From: a virus | Direction: 5' to 3' (one strand) | Length of the DNA stretch: 31,351 bases | IMG/VR virus record: IMGVR_UViG_3300021197_000414 | Span: 1-31,351 of that record | Shown: positions 24,675 through 30,817 of the stretch, piece after piece | Position numbering within the stretch: the first letter of the stretch is position 1 | How the letters are laid out: the number at the start of each line of letters is the position of its first letter | Notes under the pieces: model-generated | What the model was told of the DNA's origin: nothing | The model's database searches: none | Seen by the model: only the letters and a program-made list of their open reading frames with translations | Position numbers and translations under genes: made by a program

Positions 24675-24876
24675 AGTTAAGAAGTTTAAAGCAACAGATG
24701 TGTCAGTATTAACAGAAAGGATAGCGGTACTCGAAGCTGATCTTAAAAACTTATCAGCCCTGGTCGATGATGTAGATAAAAGTGTATCGGAAGTTGAAAC
24801 TAATTTAAGCGATTGGACTGAGAAGGAATTCGGTAAGGTGTATAAGATACTTAACGACAATCCGTTAGGGAGATAG
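24541..24876 (+). CDS. Membrane-anchored coiled-coil protein, i-spanin-like
   Basis: This 111-aa protein has a hydrophobic segment LTPAVLLSLVLTIIPAAGGV (about residues 9-28) after a short polar start, then a long coiled coil (about 35-95) of Lys/Asp/Leu repeats. This type-II layout matches inner-membrane spanins and other phage lysis proteins. The start has a good ribosome site, AGGAG (24529-24533), 7 bases upstream. The first 134 bases overlap the end of the exported protein in another frame, and the membrane segment is encoded there. The gene is 1 base from the next one. No outer-membrane spanin lipoprotein was seen, so the spanin role is unproven. Confidence 0.6.
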   Translation: MEGSKSITLTPAVLLSLVLTIIPAAGGVIYKMSANDSKLQSIQDKVKKFKATDVSVLTERIAVLEADLKNLSALVDDVDKSVSEVETNLSDWTEKEFGKVYKILNDNPLGR

Positions 24877-24877
24877 T

Positions 24878-25315
24878 ATGGGTATACCAATGGAACTAAT
24901 CTCAATGGGTGCATCAACAGTCATCGGTGGTGTGCTATCCATCATGGCACAGAAAGCACAAGACAAAGCACAAGAACAGAAAGCATTGATGGCACGAGCT
25001 GGGTTCCAGTCAGCACAGTTTGACAAAGCACGTAACGTACAAGACCCATTCACTAAGAACACCAGACGATGGATAGCATTGATGTGTGTGATGGCAATCA
25101 TAGTATTACCAAAGCTTGCACCTTTCATTGATCCTAGTCTAAACATCTACGTAGGGTACACCGAAGCGGTATCATCTGGTTGGTGGATATTCAGTAGCAG
25201 TACCGACATGACACTATGGCAACCACTAGAAGGACTGGTCATTACCCCATTGGACACACACGTAGTATCAAGTATCATTGGGTTATACTTTGGAGGTAGC
25301 TTAGTCAGACGATGA
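24878..25315 (+). CDS. Putative holin, GTA_holin_3TM-like
   Basis: This 145-aa protein has three hydrophobic segments: about 5-24 (MELISMGASTVIGGVLSIMA), about 64-83 (RWIALMCVMAIIVLPKLAPF) and about 127-142 (HVVSSIIGLYFGGSLV), with a charged Gln/Lys/Ala helix (25-60) between the first and second. The KNTRRWIA motif before the second segment and the C-terminal GLYFGGSLVRR fit the three-span holin family first described in gene transfer agents. It would form lesions in the inner membrane at the end of infection. It overlaps the next gene by 4 bases (ATGA). Confidence 0.7.
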   Translation: MGIPMELISMGASTVIGGVLSIMAQKAQDKAQEQKALMARAGFQSAQFDKARNVQDPFTKNTRRWIALMCVMAIIVLPKLAPFIDPSLNIYVGYTEAVSSGWWIFSSSTDMTLWQPLEGLVITPLDTHVVSSIIGLYFGGSLVRR

Positions 25316-25542
25316 ACGTAGATTTTAAAACAGCATTAGTATTTTGTTTACCTATGATCGGGGTAGCTGTGGCATGGGGTGAAGGCATGTCCAGAATTGA
25401 AACCTTAGAAGCAAAGCAAGCACAGTTGGTTACGGTTGACCAGTTAGAAACGGTGAAGACACAGCTCAGATACGTAGAGCAAACCACTAATGAAAACAAA
25501 AAATTATTAATACAAATATGGGGGAAGATGAATGATAAATAA
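25312..25542 (+). CDS. Small membrane protein with coiled coil
   Basis: This 76-aa protein has a hydrophobic segment at about residues 6-22 (KTALVFCLPMIGVAVAW) followed by a coiled coil from about 26 to 68 (SRIETLEAKQAQLVTV and on). The layout is like the protein at 24541, so either could be the inner-membrane spanin. It starts at ATGA inside the holin-like gene's end. Its 3' end overlaps the start of the 22-residue membrane peptide by 11 bases. No function can be assigned from sequence. Confidence 0.65.
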   Translation: MNVDFKTALVFCLPMIGVAVAWGEGMSRIETLEAKQAQLVTVDQLETVKTQLRYVEQTTNENKKLLIQIWGKMNDK

Positions 25543-25600
25543 TCTAGGTTGGTACATAATTTTTTTAGGATTATTTGTAGCTTGGTATTTAGTTCTATGA
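25532..25600 (+). CDS. 22-residue membrane miniprotein
   Basis: The ORF encodes MINNLGWYIIFLGLFVAWYL followed by Val-Leu, almost entirely one hydrophobic helix. The start lies in the 3' end of the preceding gene (AAGATGAATG context, with GGGGAAG at 25520-25526 as ribosome site). The stop overlaps the next start as ATGA (25597-25600). Both junctions look like coupled genes in the rest of the operon, which supports translation. It could modulate the holin. Reality rests on context only. Confidence 0.55.
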   Translation: MINNLGWYIIFLGLFVAWYLVL

Positions 25601-25869
25601 CATTAAAGAAACATCAGAATCCAAAGGGTGGATTGAACGCAGCAGGTCGTAAACATTTTAAACGAACTGAAGGTTCAAACTTGAAAGCTCCAGTCAAGAA
25701 AGGTAAGAATCCAAGACGTGTATCATTTGCTGCACGCTTTGCTGGAATGAAAGGTCCGATGAAAGATGACAAGGGTAGACCAACTCGTAAAGCATTGGCA
25801 CTCAAAGCCTGGGGATTTGGATCAGTTGCAGCAGCAAGCAGTTTTGCAAGGAATAACAAAAAAACTTAG
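25597..25869 (+). CDS. Small basic protein, DUF6321-like
   Basis: The protein is 90 aa. I chose ATG 25597, coupled to the 22-residue peptide through ATGA, rather than ATG 25549, which would overlap that peptide almost fully. The sequence starts MTLKKHQNPKGGLNAAGRK, has LKAPVKKGKNPRRVSFAARF and then GPMKDDKGRPTRKALALKAW, with a strong positive charge. This pattern is the DUF6321 family found in marine phages and phage-like genomes. Function unknown. The charge suggests nucleic acid binding. Confidence 0.75.
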   Translation: MTLKKHQNPKGGLNAAGRKHFKRTEGSNLKAPVKKGKNPRRVSFAARFAGMKGPMKDDKGRPTRKALALKAWGFGSVAAASSFARNNKKT

Positions 25870-25904
25870 CGTCTAACAGGCTCATATGCAGACGTAAAGG
25901 AGGG
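25870..25904 (+). promoter_or_regulatory. Hairpin and strong Shine-Dalgarno before an 8-codon ORF
   Basis: CGTCT (25870-25874) pairs with AGACG (25890-25894) around a 15-base loop. AAAGGAGGG follows at 25896-25904, the strongest Shine-Dalgarno seen in this window, 5 bases (counted from GGAGG) before ATG 25909. The hairpin has no T run, so it is not a terminator. It may control ribosome access to the short ORF and the gene after it. This is inference from layout. Confidence 0.4.
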
Positions 25905-25908
25905 TGGC

Positions 25909-25935
25909 ATGGGTAAGGCAAGGGTAAGTTATTAA
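25909..25935 (+). CDS. Possible leader peptide MGKARVSY
   Basis: An 8-codon ORF begins after the strong ribosome site. Its stop TAA is immediately followed by the ATG of the fusion nuclease gene (TAAATG). Ribosomes could re-initiate there, since the fusion gene has no comparable site of its own. It may be a leader peptide controlling nuclease levels, or a remnant of a longer start. Confidence 0.4.
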   Translation: MGKARVSY

Positions 25936-26595
25936 ATGCCGAAGATGGCTAACAACAAGCGTCTGACAACGATTACGGATGATTACCTACAGAATTGGAA
26001 CCCAGATACCCTAGGTAAGAAGTCAATCTACATTCGTGACACTAAAGTTAGTTGTTTGCTGTGTTGTTTCTCAAGAAAAGGGATGCACTCATGGGCGTAT
26101 GACTATGCTAAAGGGCGAGTACATAAATCAAAAGTGTTTGGGTACTATCCAGGCATGACCATTAAACAAGCAAGGAAGAAAGCATTGGCAATACAAACAG
26201 AAGTGATAGATCAAGACAAAGATTACGATGAAGTGTTTGAGATCCATCGTCATCCATCTTACGTATATTTTTTAGAAAATAAATCAGGGCAAATAAAGAT
26301 TGGTAAGTCTACTAATTGGATGGCACGCATCAAAGAACTAACGGTATCAACCGAAGGAGTTAGGTTGATTGGTATTAGATTAGAATCAAAAACATTTAAT
26401 GAAACTGCTTGTCATCAACTCTACCGTAAGTACAGACAGCAGTCGAACGAGTGGTTTGATGATAAGTCTAATGAAATAAAAAAACTCATAACTGCTGCTG
26501 TAGTATACGGCGAGAAAGATCATATACTATCATCAATCATGGCAGAACAACACGAAAATATTTATGCGACCACAGTCAGCAAAAGCAAAGGGTAG
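25936..26595 (+). CDS. Integrase-type arm DNA-binding domain fused to GIY-YIG nuclease
   Basis: This 219-aa protein is unusual. Residues about 30-92 match the N-terminal arm DNA-binding domain of tyrosine integrases: HSWAYDYAKGRVHKSKVFGY, then YPGMTIKQARKKAL, the expected G-x-YP-x-x-(S/T)-x-x-x-AR pattern. Residues about 107-190 match T5orf172/MUG113-type GIY-YIG domains: YVYFLENKSGQIKIGKST with Tyr109/Tyr111 and K-I-G (121-123), Arg131, Glu156, His160 and EWF (172-174). No tyrosine recombinase core (R...H-x-x-R...Y) is present. The protein may bind specific repeats and nick or cut DNA. It overlaps the next nuclease gene by 32 bases. Confidence 0.7.
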   Translation: MPKMANNKRLTTITDDYLQNWNPDTLGKKSIYIRDTKVSCLLCCFSRKGMHSWAYDYAKGRVHKSKVFGYYPGMTIKQARKKALAIQTEVIDQDKDYDEVFEIHRHPSYVYFLENKSGQIKIGKSTNWMARIKELTVSTEGVRLIGIRLESKTFNETACHQLYRKYRQQSNEWFDDKSNEIKKLITAAVVYGEKDHILSSIMAEQHENIYATTVSKSKG

Positions 26596-26905
26596 AAAAC
26601 TACAGCAATGGGTGCGAGATAAACTCATTGACTTACTTGATGTTCATCCAGAAGACATAGAGTCCAGGAGTATGGGTGCAGGTGGTGAGGATCTCATCAT
26701 GGCTCGTGCTGCTAGACAAAAGTTTCCTTACTCTATTGAGTGTAAGAATGTAGAGAAGTTAAATGTTTGGGAAGCCTACGAACAAGCTAAGGCTAACTGC
26801 GGTGACTACGAACCTCTTGTTGTGATGAAGAAAAATAACAAGAAGCCCTTAGTCGTGATTGATGCAAAGTATTTTATTAAGCTAACTCATCCAACAGATG
26901 TTTGA
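26564..26905 (+). CDS. PD-(D/E)XK-fold endonuclease, resolvase-like
   Basis: This 113-aa protein has a helix KGRKLQQWVRDKLIDLL, then SRSMGAGGEDLIM and SIECKN. Asp43 and Glu59-Cys-Lys61 form the D...E-x-K metal site of small phage nucleases related to Holliday junction resolvases and VRR-type nucleases. Gly-Gly before Asp43 and the KKPLVVIDAKYF strand further support the fold. It may process branched DNA before packaging. It starts inside the fusion-nuclease gene and its 3' end overlaps the convergent exonuclease gene by 29 bases. Confidence 0.75.
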   Translation: MRPQSAKAKGRKLQQWVRDKLIDLLDVHPEDIESRSMGAGGEDLIMARAARQKFPYSIECKNVEKLNVWEAYEQAKANCGDYEPLVVMKKNNKKPLVVIDAKYFIKLTHPTDV

Positions 26906-27875
26906 TACTGACTGACTTAGCTCTGATTTGTCTGGCTGGTTTTGCTTCGACATACTTAGCAGGTTGTGCTTTGTACTGACGGATCGGTCGAGTCAGCCTG
27001 GTCACACCTCCGCTGTGTGCTATTGTACCTACCTCAGCATTGCCTAATGCTTCTATCATCTTCATCTGCAATCGTTCCATATCAGTATCAAGTTCTTTAC
27101 GTTTGTTTAAACAGTCTTCATACTGCTCAACAAAAGTTAACATCGTATTATCTAACTCAACCTTTGGTGTATTGATATCTGAATACTTACCTGCCATGGT
27201 ATCTAAATCATGTGGGGTGTAGTCCGTATCCTCATCAACATGCTGATACAAAGTCAATGACTTTTCTACAATAGTGTCCTGAATTTTTTTATCAGCTTTT
27301 ACCACAAAGACACGCATGTCATTGCCGTTAAACAAGCAACCGATGATACCAAACTGTGCATCAGCTATCATCATCTGTGCTTGCAGTTGTAGGAAACCAC
27401 GACCATAGTCTACGGTCATACACTCGATACTGTCGTACGGCTTGAACTGCATGTTCTTGATCTCAACAGGTACAGGTCCGAGTAATTCTATTGGTTCGTT
27501 ATCTTGTGTGTATACTCTACGATCTTCTGGCACGATAAGTGTTGGTTTGTTTGCATAAAACATACCATCCAATGATGCGTAGATATCCCATGGCTTGCGG
27601 TCTGCTGACATACCTATTTCTTTTGACATCACTTCATCAATCGGATAGTTGATCTTAATATCTAATCTGTCCTCTATCAATTGCATGATAGTTTCTTCTA
27701 ATACATTACCCATATCCATACGTTCCATAACTTTCTTGTCAAAGATTTGTGGTTCTTCTGTGCCATCAATCGCTGCTCTAATTTTTTCTAAAACTTTATG
27801 GGGTCTGTCGTACAGCATTGGCATTAGGCTTGCTGATATCCTATCGTTAGGACTTAGTTTTCCAAAACCTTTCAT
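26877..27875 (-). CDS. YqaJ-like exonuclease (PD-(D/E)XK)
   Basis: This 332-aa protein is the last gene of the leftward operon. Active-site pattern: Glu60 in MGNVLEETI, Asp103 in ASLDGMF, Glu138-Ile-Lys140 in VPVEIKN, and the glutamine-rich QLQAQMMIADAQ helix (163-173), as in YqaJ/RecB-type exonucleases. The C-terminal part has a coiled coil (about 238-270) and a basic tail. It likely resects double-stranded ends for recombination, as lambda exonuclease does, though no annealing partner of the Beta or RecT type was seen in this window. AAGGAG lies upstream of the ATG (plus-strand CTCCTTTT). Confidence 0.8.
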   Translation of the reverse strand: MKGFGKLSPNDRISASLMPMLYDRPHKVLEKIRAAIDGTEEPQIFDKKVMERMDMGNVLEETIMQLIEDRLDIKINYPIDEVMSKEIGMSADRKPWDIYASLDGMFYANKPTLIVPEDRRVYTQDNEPIELLGPVPVEIKNMQFKPYDSIECMTVDYGRGFLQLQAQMMIADAQFGIIGCLFNGNDMRVFVVKADKKIQDTIVEKSLTLYQHVDEDTDYTPHDLDTMAGKYSDINTPKVELDNTMLTFVEQYEDCLNKRKELDTDMERLQMKMIEALGNAEVGTIAHSGGVTRLTRPIRQYKAQPAKYVEAKPARQIRAKSVSIKHLLDELA

Positions 27876-27887
27876 ATGTTACTCCTT

Positions 27888-29489
27888 TTAAAATTGATTC
27901 TTCTGTTGTTTATTATTATCTTTCAACCATAACCATTGACTGCTTCTTGCTGACCCAGTATACATAACCTGGTTGGTAGCAATCAATCTTTCCATGGTAC
28001 GTTGGAACGATTTGTTCTTAGCGTTACTGGTACCTTCAAATAAATCTAAGCATTCTTCACGCAGACGTGAGCGATTGATAACCATCTGATCCTCAGGTAT
28101 ATCCTTATGGTTACGCACCTGTCCTTCATTGGCTAACAGTTTGGCAAGCTCACCTAACACATCCTCATCTGCGGTATACTTAACTGGGTTGTCATCCAAC
28201 ACAGGTACCAATGAGGTACCTTCTAAGAACGTGACTTCTTTCATGGTGAACTGGCGCTGCTCAAATGGGGTTGCATCTTTCTGTTTATCACAAGTAATGG
28301 TCAGAATATTTTCCTGTTTACCACACTCAATACTGGTATCAACACTAGCGTAGATAGCACTACTACCTCTGGCACCACGCTCTGCATTCTTACCTGTGTG
28401 ATGCACAAACAATACCGTACAACCTGTTACATTACGTATCCTATCTAAGTTGTTGATAAACATAGACATATCATTAGCCGAGTTCTCATCACCCGATTGA
28501 TTTCTGTTGAGTGTGTCTACCACAAACAGGCTAAGATCTAACTTCAATGTATCCACATCTTCCAATAAGATATCAATGGTTTCTTCTTTGAGTAAGTCAA
28601 CCGCACTTGGTAGTAAATAGAACCGATCAACCTCACGCTTATGATGTTCCTTCCAGGCACCGATCCTTGCACGATAGCCTGAGCTACCTTCACCTGCGAT
28701 ATACAATACATCACCTTGTTGCACGATGTTCTCATGGTACGGCTTACCTGTCGCAATACATAAGGACAAGTCCAATGCCGTAAATGATTTGTAACTACCA
28801 CTCGGTGCGATCAACATCGCTGTTGAATTTTCAAGTAAGTAATCGTACACCAACCATTTCGGTGGTGGCATATCCAGTATATCATTGTATGTTAATATTC
28901 TGTTGGTCAGTTTCTTAGGTAACGCTTGGTACTCCTTAGCTACCTTGACCTGTGCCTTTAATTTATCCACAGTACCACCATGACTGAACCAATCCGTTGC
29001 ATCGTTGATCACTTCAGACTGCTGCGGCTCTTGTAACCAAGCATGACGGACATCTTTGGCAATGGGTAGCAAGGCATCGTATGCTTCTTTGACACGCTTG
29101 GCACCCGCCTTATCGTAGTCACCCAAGATAAATACTTTCTTGTCAGCAAAATATTTAAGCGCATCACCAGGTAGGTCAGAGCTACCACCAAAAGTAGTAG
29201 CCACAAACCCAGCCTTAGCAAGCGTTGAGCAATCCTTTTCTCCTTCACATAAGAATACCCATTTACTATTAGCCGATAGTAATTCGGGCAGGTTGTAAGG
29301 CACACGTGTCGCACCCTTTAACCCATATCCTAATGGTGTCTTCCATGCAAAACTCTTAGGTTCATACTTTAATTTGGTGTAGACTACTTGACCTTGCTCG
29401 TCATGGTAGTCCCACTCTCCTACTATATGTCTATGTGTAGGTGAATGCCCGCCATCAACCCGAGTAGAAAATCTACTCCACCAAATTCT
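27888..29489 (-). CDS. Primase-helicase, TOPRIM plus RepA-like ATPase part
   Basis: This frame is open from 29489 to the stop at 27888. The first usual start codon is GTG 29303 (471 aa), but the frame upstream is clearly conserved protein: GEWDYHDEQGQVVYTKLKYE, then KSFAWKTPLGYGLKGATRVP, the linker seen in phage and plasmid primase-helicases. So the frame is probably entered from the N-terminal piece at 29423-29734. Counting from GTG: TOPRIM motifs CEGEKD (Glu20) and LGDYDKAG (Asp62, Asp64); Walker A APSGSYKS (166-173); Walker B LFVVDTLNR; then a VHHTGK motif (RepA/AAA_25 type). It would prime and unwind DNA at forks. The C-terminus is a helical, winged-helix-like region. Confidence 0.8.
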   Translation of the reverse strand, partial: RIWWSRFSTRVDGGHSPTHRHIVGEWDYHDEQGQVVYTKLKYEPKSFAWKTPLGYGLKGATRVPYNLPELLSANSKWVFLCEGEKDCSTLAKAGFVATTFGGSSDLPGDALKYFADKKVFILGDYDKAGAKRVKEAYDALLPIAKDVRHAWLQEPQQSEVINDATDWFSHGGTVDKLKAQVKVAKEYQALPKKLTNRILTYNDILDMPPPKWLVYDYLLENSTAMLIAPSGSYKSFTALDLSLCIATGKPYHENIVQQGDVLYIAGEGSSGYRARIGAWKEHHKREVDRFYLLPSAVDLLKEETIDILLEDVDTLKLDLSLFVVDTLNRNQSGDENSANDMSMFINNLDRIRNVTGCTVLFVHHTGKNAERGARGSSAIYASVDTSIECGKQENILTITCDKQKDATPFEQRQFTMKEVTFLEGTSLVPVLDDNPVKYTADEDVLGELAKLLANEGQVRNHKDIPEDQMVINRSRLREECLDLFEGTSNAKNKSFQRTMERLIATNQVMYTGSARSSQWLWLKDNNKQQKNQF

Positions 29490-29734
29490 TTAAACACATC
29501 GGTCTTCTTGCGATCTGGAAAGTGTTGATCAATAAAATCAACGACACCCCCACCGTTGTTGTCCGAGAAGTTAAACCAGGTACCATCTGCTACATTGACT
29601 GCGATTCCTTTTGACTTCTTGAATCTCACAATGCTGTCGGATGTATACGTTGGTTCACCGTAAACCTTAGTTGCCATGTCCAACAAAACGGTACCTAAAT
29701 TAGAAGTCATCAGGGAATTCATCCTCGAACTCAT
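29423..29734 (-). CDS. Primase N-terminal piece, separate frame
   Basis: This is a 103-aa ORF from ATG 29734; ATG 29722 and ATG 29710 are also possible and reduce the overlap with the SSB gene. The core VRFKKSKGIAVNVADGTWFN followed by FSDNNGGGVVDFI matches the N-terminal domain of TOPRIM primase-helicases (G-S-x-x-V-x-x-x-x-G-x-W-x-x-x-x-x-G-G-G). It has no cysteines, so it is not a zinc finger. After about residue 90 (DVFKEFGG) the frame runs through unlike sequence and ends at 29423, while the conserved continuation is in the -1 frame. It is either the first part of a frameshifted protein or a truncated gene. Confidence 0.65.
   Translation of the reverse strand: MSSRMNSLMTSNLGTVLLDMATKVYGEPTYTSDSIVRFKKSKGIAVNVADGTWFNFSDNNGGGVVDFIDQHFPDRKKTDVFKEFGGVDFLLGLMAGIHLHIDI
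29462..29478. repeat. Perfect inverted repeat at the primase frame junction
   Basis: GAGTAGA (29462-29468) and TCTACTC (29472-29478) pair over 7 bp with a 3-base AAA loop. On the coding (minus) strand a TTTT run falls across the loop. It lies exactly in the 67-base interval (29423-29489) where both primase frames are open. Confidence 0.8.
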
Positions 29735-30353
29735 CCACTACAGCAGGCTCGGCTTTAGCTTTTGGTTCTGCTTTTGGTTTAACAGTTGGCTCAGGTGATT
29801 CACCCTCACCAATTAATTGCAATGGTCTGGCTACGTATTTAACAATGCTAAACGTAGGCACATGGAACTCACCGTTCTTAGTGGTAAAACTTTCTACCCC
29901 TGTCTGACACACAGGCACTAGGTGCGGTGCAGTTTCGGTGCGGTTACGGTACGCATTAAATAATGGTGCGATACTACGGATAACTGATTGTGTACTGGAT
30001 GCAAAGCTACAAAAATCTAAGTCTTTGCTGTATAGATTCATCACAATCACAGGATCCCAATCATCTCCAGGTTGGTCGATACCATCTTGGTCTACCTTAG
30101 CTAACACATCAGTCGGCTTACGGTCTACCCACTTGCGCCAACCACGTTTAAAACCTGGCATGTCCACGACTATCTTTTCTGGCATGGCGACAGGCTTATA
30201 GATTGCCTTGTCGTTTTCATCTTTACCCTCATAGGTACTCCATCCACCACCGTTCATGCATGACCACTTCAATATGGCGGGCATGTTACCTGTTTCTATA
30301 TCATCATTGGATTCACCTGTGTTAAATCCAAACTCTTTTAACATATCAGTCAT
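29700..30353 (-). CDS. SSB-like single-stranded DNA-binding protein
   Basis: This 217-aa protein has a beta-rich body (about 20-175) with aromatic and basic residues, such as GWRKWVDRKPTDV and FHVPTFSIVKYVARPL. A Pro/Lys/Ala linker (PTVKPKAEPKAKAEP) leads to a very acidic end, DEFEDEFPDDF. An acidic tail that ends in an aromatic residue is the hallmark of T7 gp2.5 and bacterial SSB, where it recruits polymerase and primase. The neighbours, primase-helicase and exonuclease, support the role. I do not see an OB-fold signature at the sequence level, so the call depends on tail and context. Confidence 0.65.
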   Translation of the reverse strand: MTDMLKEFGFNTGESNDDIETGNMPAILKWSCMNGGGWSTYEGKDENDKAIYKPVAMPEKIVVDMPGFKRGWRKWVDRKPTDVLAKVDQDGIDQPGDDWDPVIVMNLYSKDLDFCSFASSTQSVIRSIAPLFNAYRNRTETAPHLVPVCQTGVESFTTKNGEFHVPTFSIVKYVARPLQLIGEGESPEPTVKPKAEPKAKAEPAVVDEFEDEFPDDF

Positions 30354-30609
30354 TGTCTACTCCTGTAGGTTGTTGTTGATTTTTAATGCTGTTAATCATC
30401 TCATCCACTTCTCTGATCTTGCCTTTGATACTGGCTAAATCTTCCATGTGGTTGTCGAGATACTCCATGTAATCCATACCTGGTTGCTTGCGTAACATGG
30501 TTAAACTAATTAATTTTTTATTTAGCTCTATCATGTATTGGTCTTTCAATAATATAAACTCTTGTGGAATTTGTATCACATCCCCTTGTACTTCTTTATC
30601 TTGCGCCAT
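30346..30609 (-). CDS. Small helical protein, unknown function
   Basis: This 87-aa protein is predicted mostly helical, with two amphipathic stretches (about 18-43 and 50-76) consistent with a short coiled coil, and a polar tail (QQQPTGVDND). There is no catalytic motif. It overlaps the SSB-like gene by 8 bases and the ribbon-helix-helix gene by 14, so it belongs to the same leftward operon. It may be a partner of the replication proteins, which is only context. Confidence 0.65.
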   Translation of the reverse strand: MAQDKEVQGDVIQIPQEFILLKDQYMIELNKKLISLTMLRKQPGMDYMEYLDNHMEDLASIKGKIREVDEMINSIKNQQQPTGVDND

Positions 30610-30817
30610 CTTCCCATCCCCTTTCTGTTGATTGTGGTTCGCCGTCTGGTTGATCGATGAATCGCAGCATGCAATCCGTCAACACATCCGTCATCGTAAA
30701 GTCATAGCTTGCACACTTGGTCTTGAATGCTGTCAATAACTCTGGACTTACAGCAATGTTGACCTGTCTTCTAAAGTTTGCGTAGTTTTCTGACTTGTCT
30801 TCTGTCTTCAGTTTCAA
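30596..30817 (-). CDS. Ribbon-helix-helix DNA-binding protein
   Basis: In this 73-aa protein, residues about 14-56 have the ribbon-helix-helix pattern: a short strand RRQVNIAVS, helix PELLTAFKTKCASYD, a turn, then helix TMTDVLTDCMLRFID, as in Arc, ParG and CopG-type repressors. The N-terminus is charged and the C-terminus is disordered. It would bind DNA as a dimer. Its place in the leftward operon suggests control of early genes, possibly its own. It overlaps the gene upstream by 4 bases (ATGA) and the gene downstream by 14. Confidence 0.7.
   Translation of the reverse strand: MKLKTEDKSENYANFRRQVNIAVSPELLTAFKTKCASYDFTMTDVLTDCMLRFIDQPDGEPQSTERGWEDGAR

Noticed and set aside
25936-26595. A working integrase, hence a temperate phage
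   Set aside because: Only the arm-binding domain is present. The catalytic R, H-x-x-R and Y motifs are absent and the C-terminal half is a GIY-YIG domain. No attachment site was found.
28544-28801. Extra minus-strand frame inside the helicase
   Set aside because: It lies within the Walker A/B region of a recognised enzyme in a different frame and shows no motif.
29423-29489. Canonical -1 slippery heptamer in the primase overlap
   Set aside because: All zero-frame codon pairs in this interval were checked and none has the X XXY YYZ form; only the weaker TTTT slip remains.
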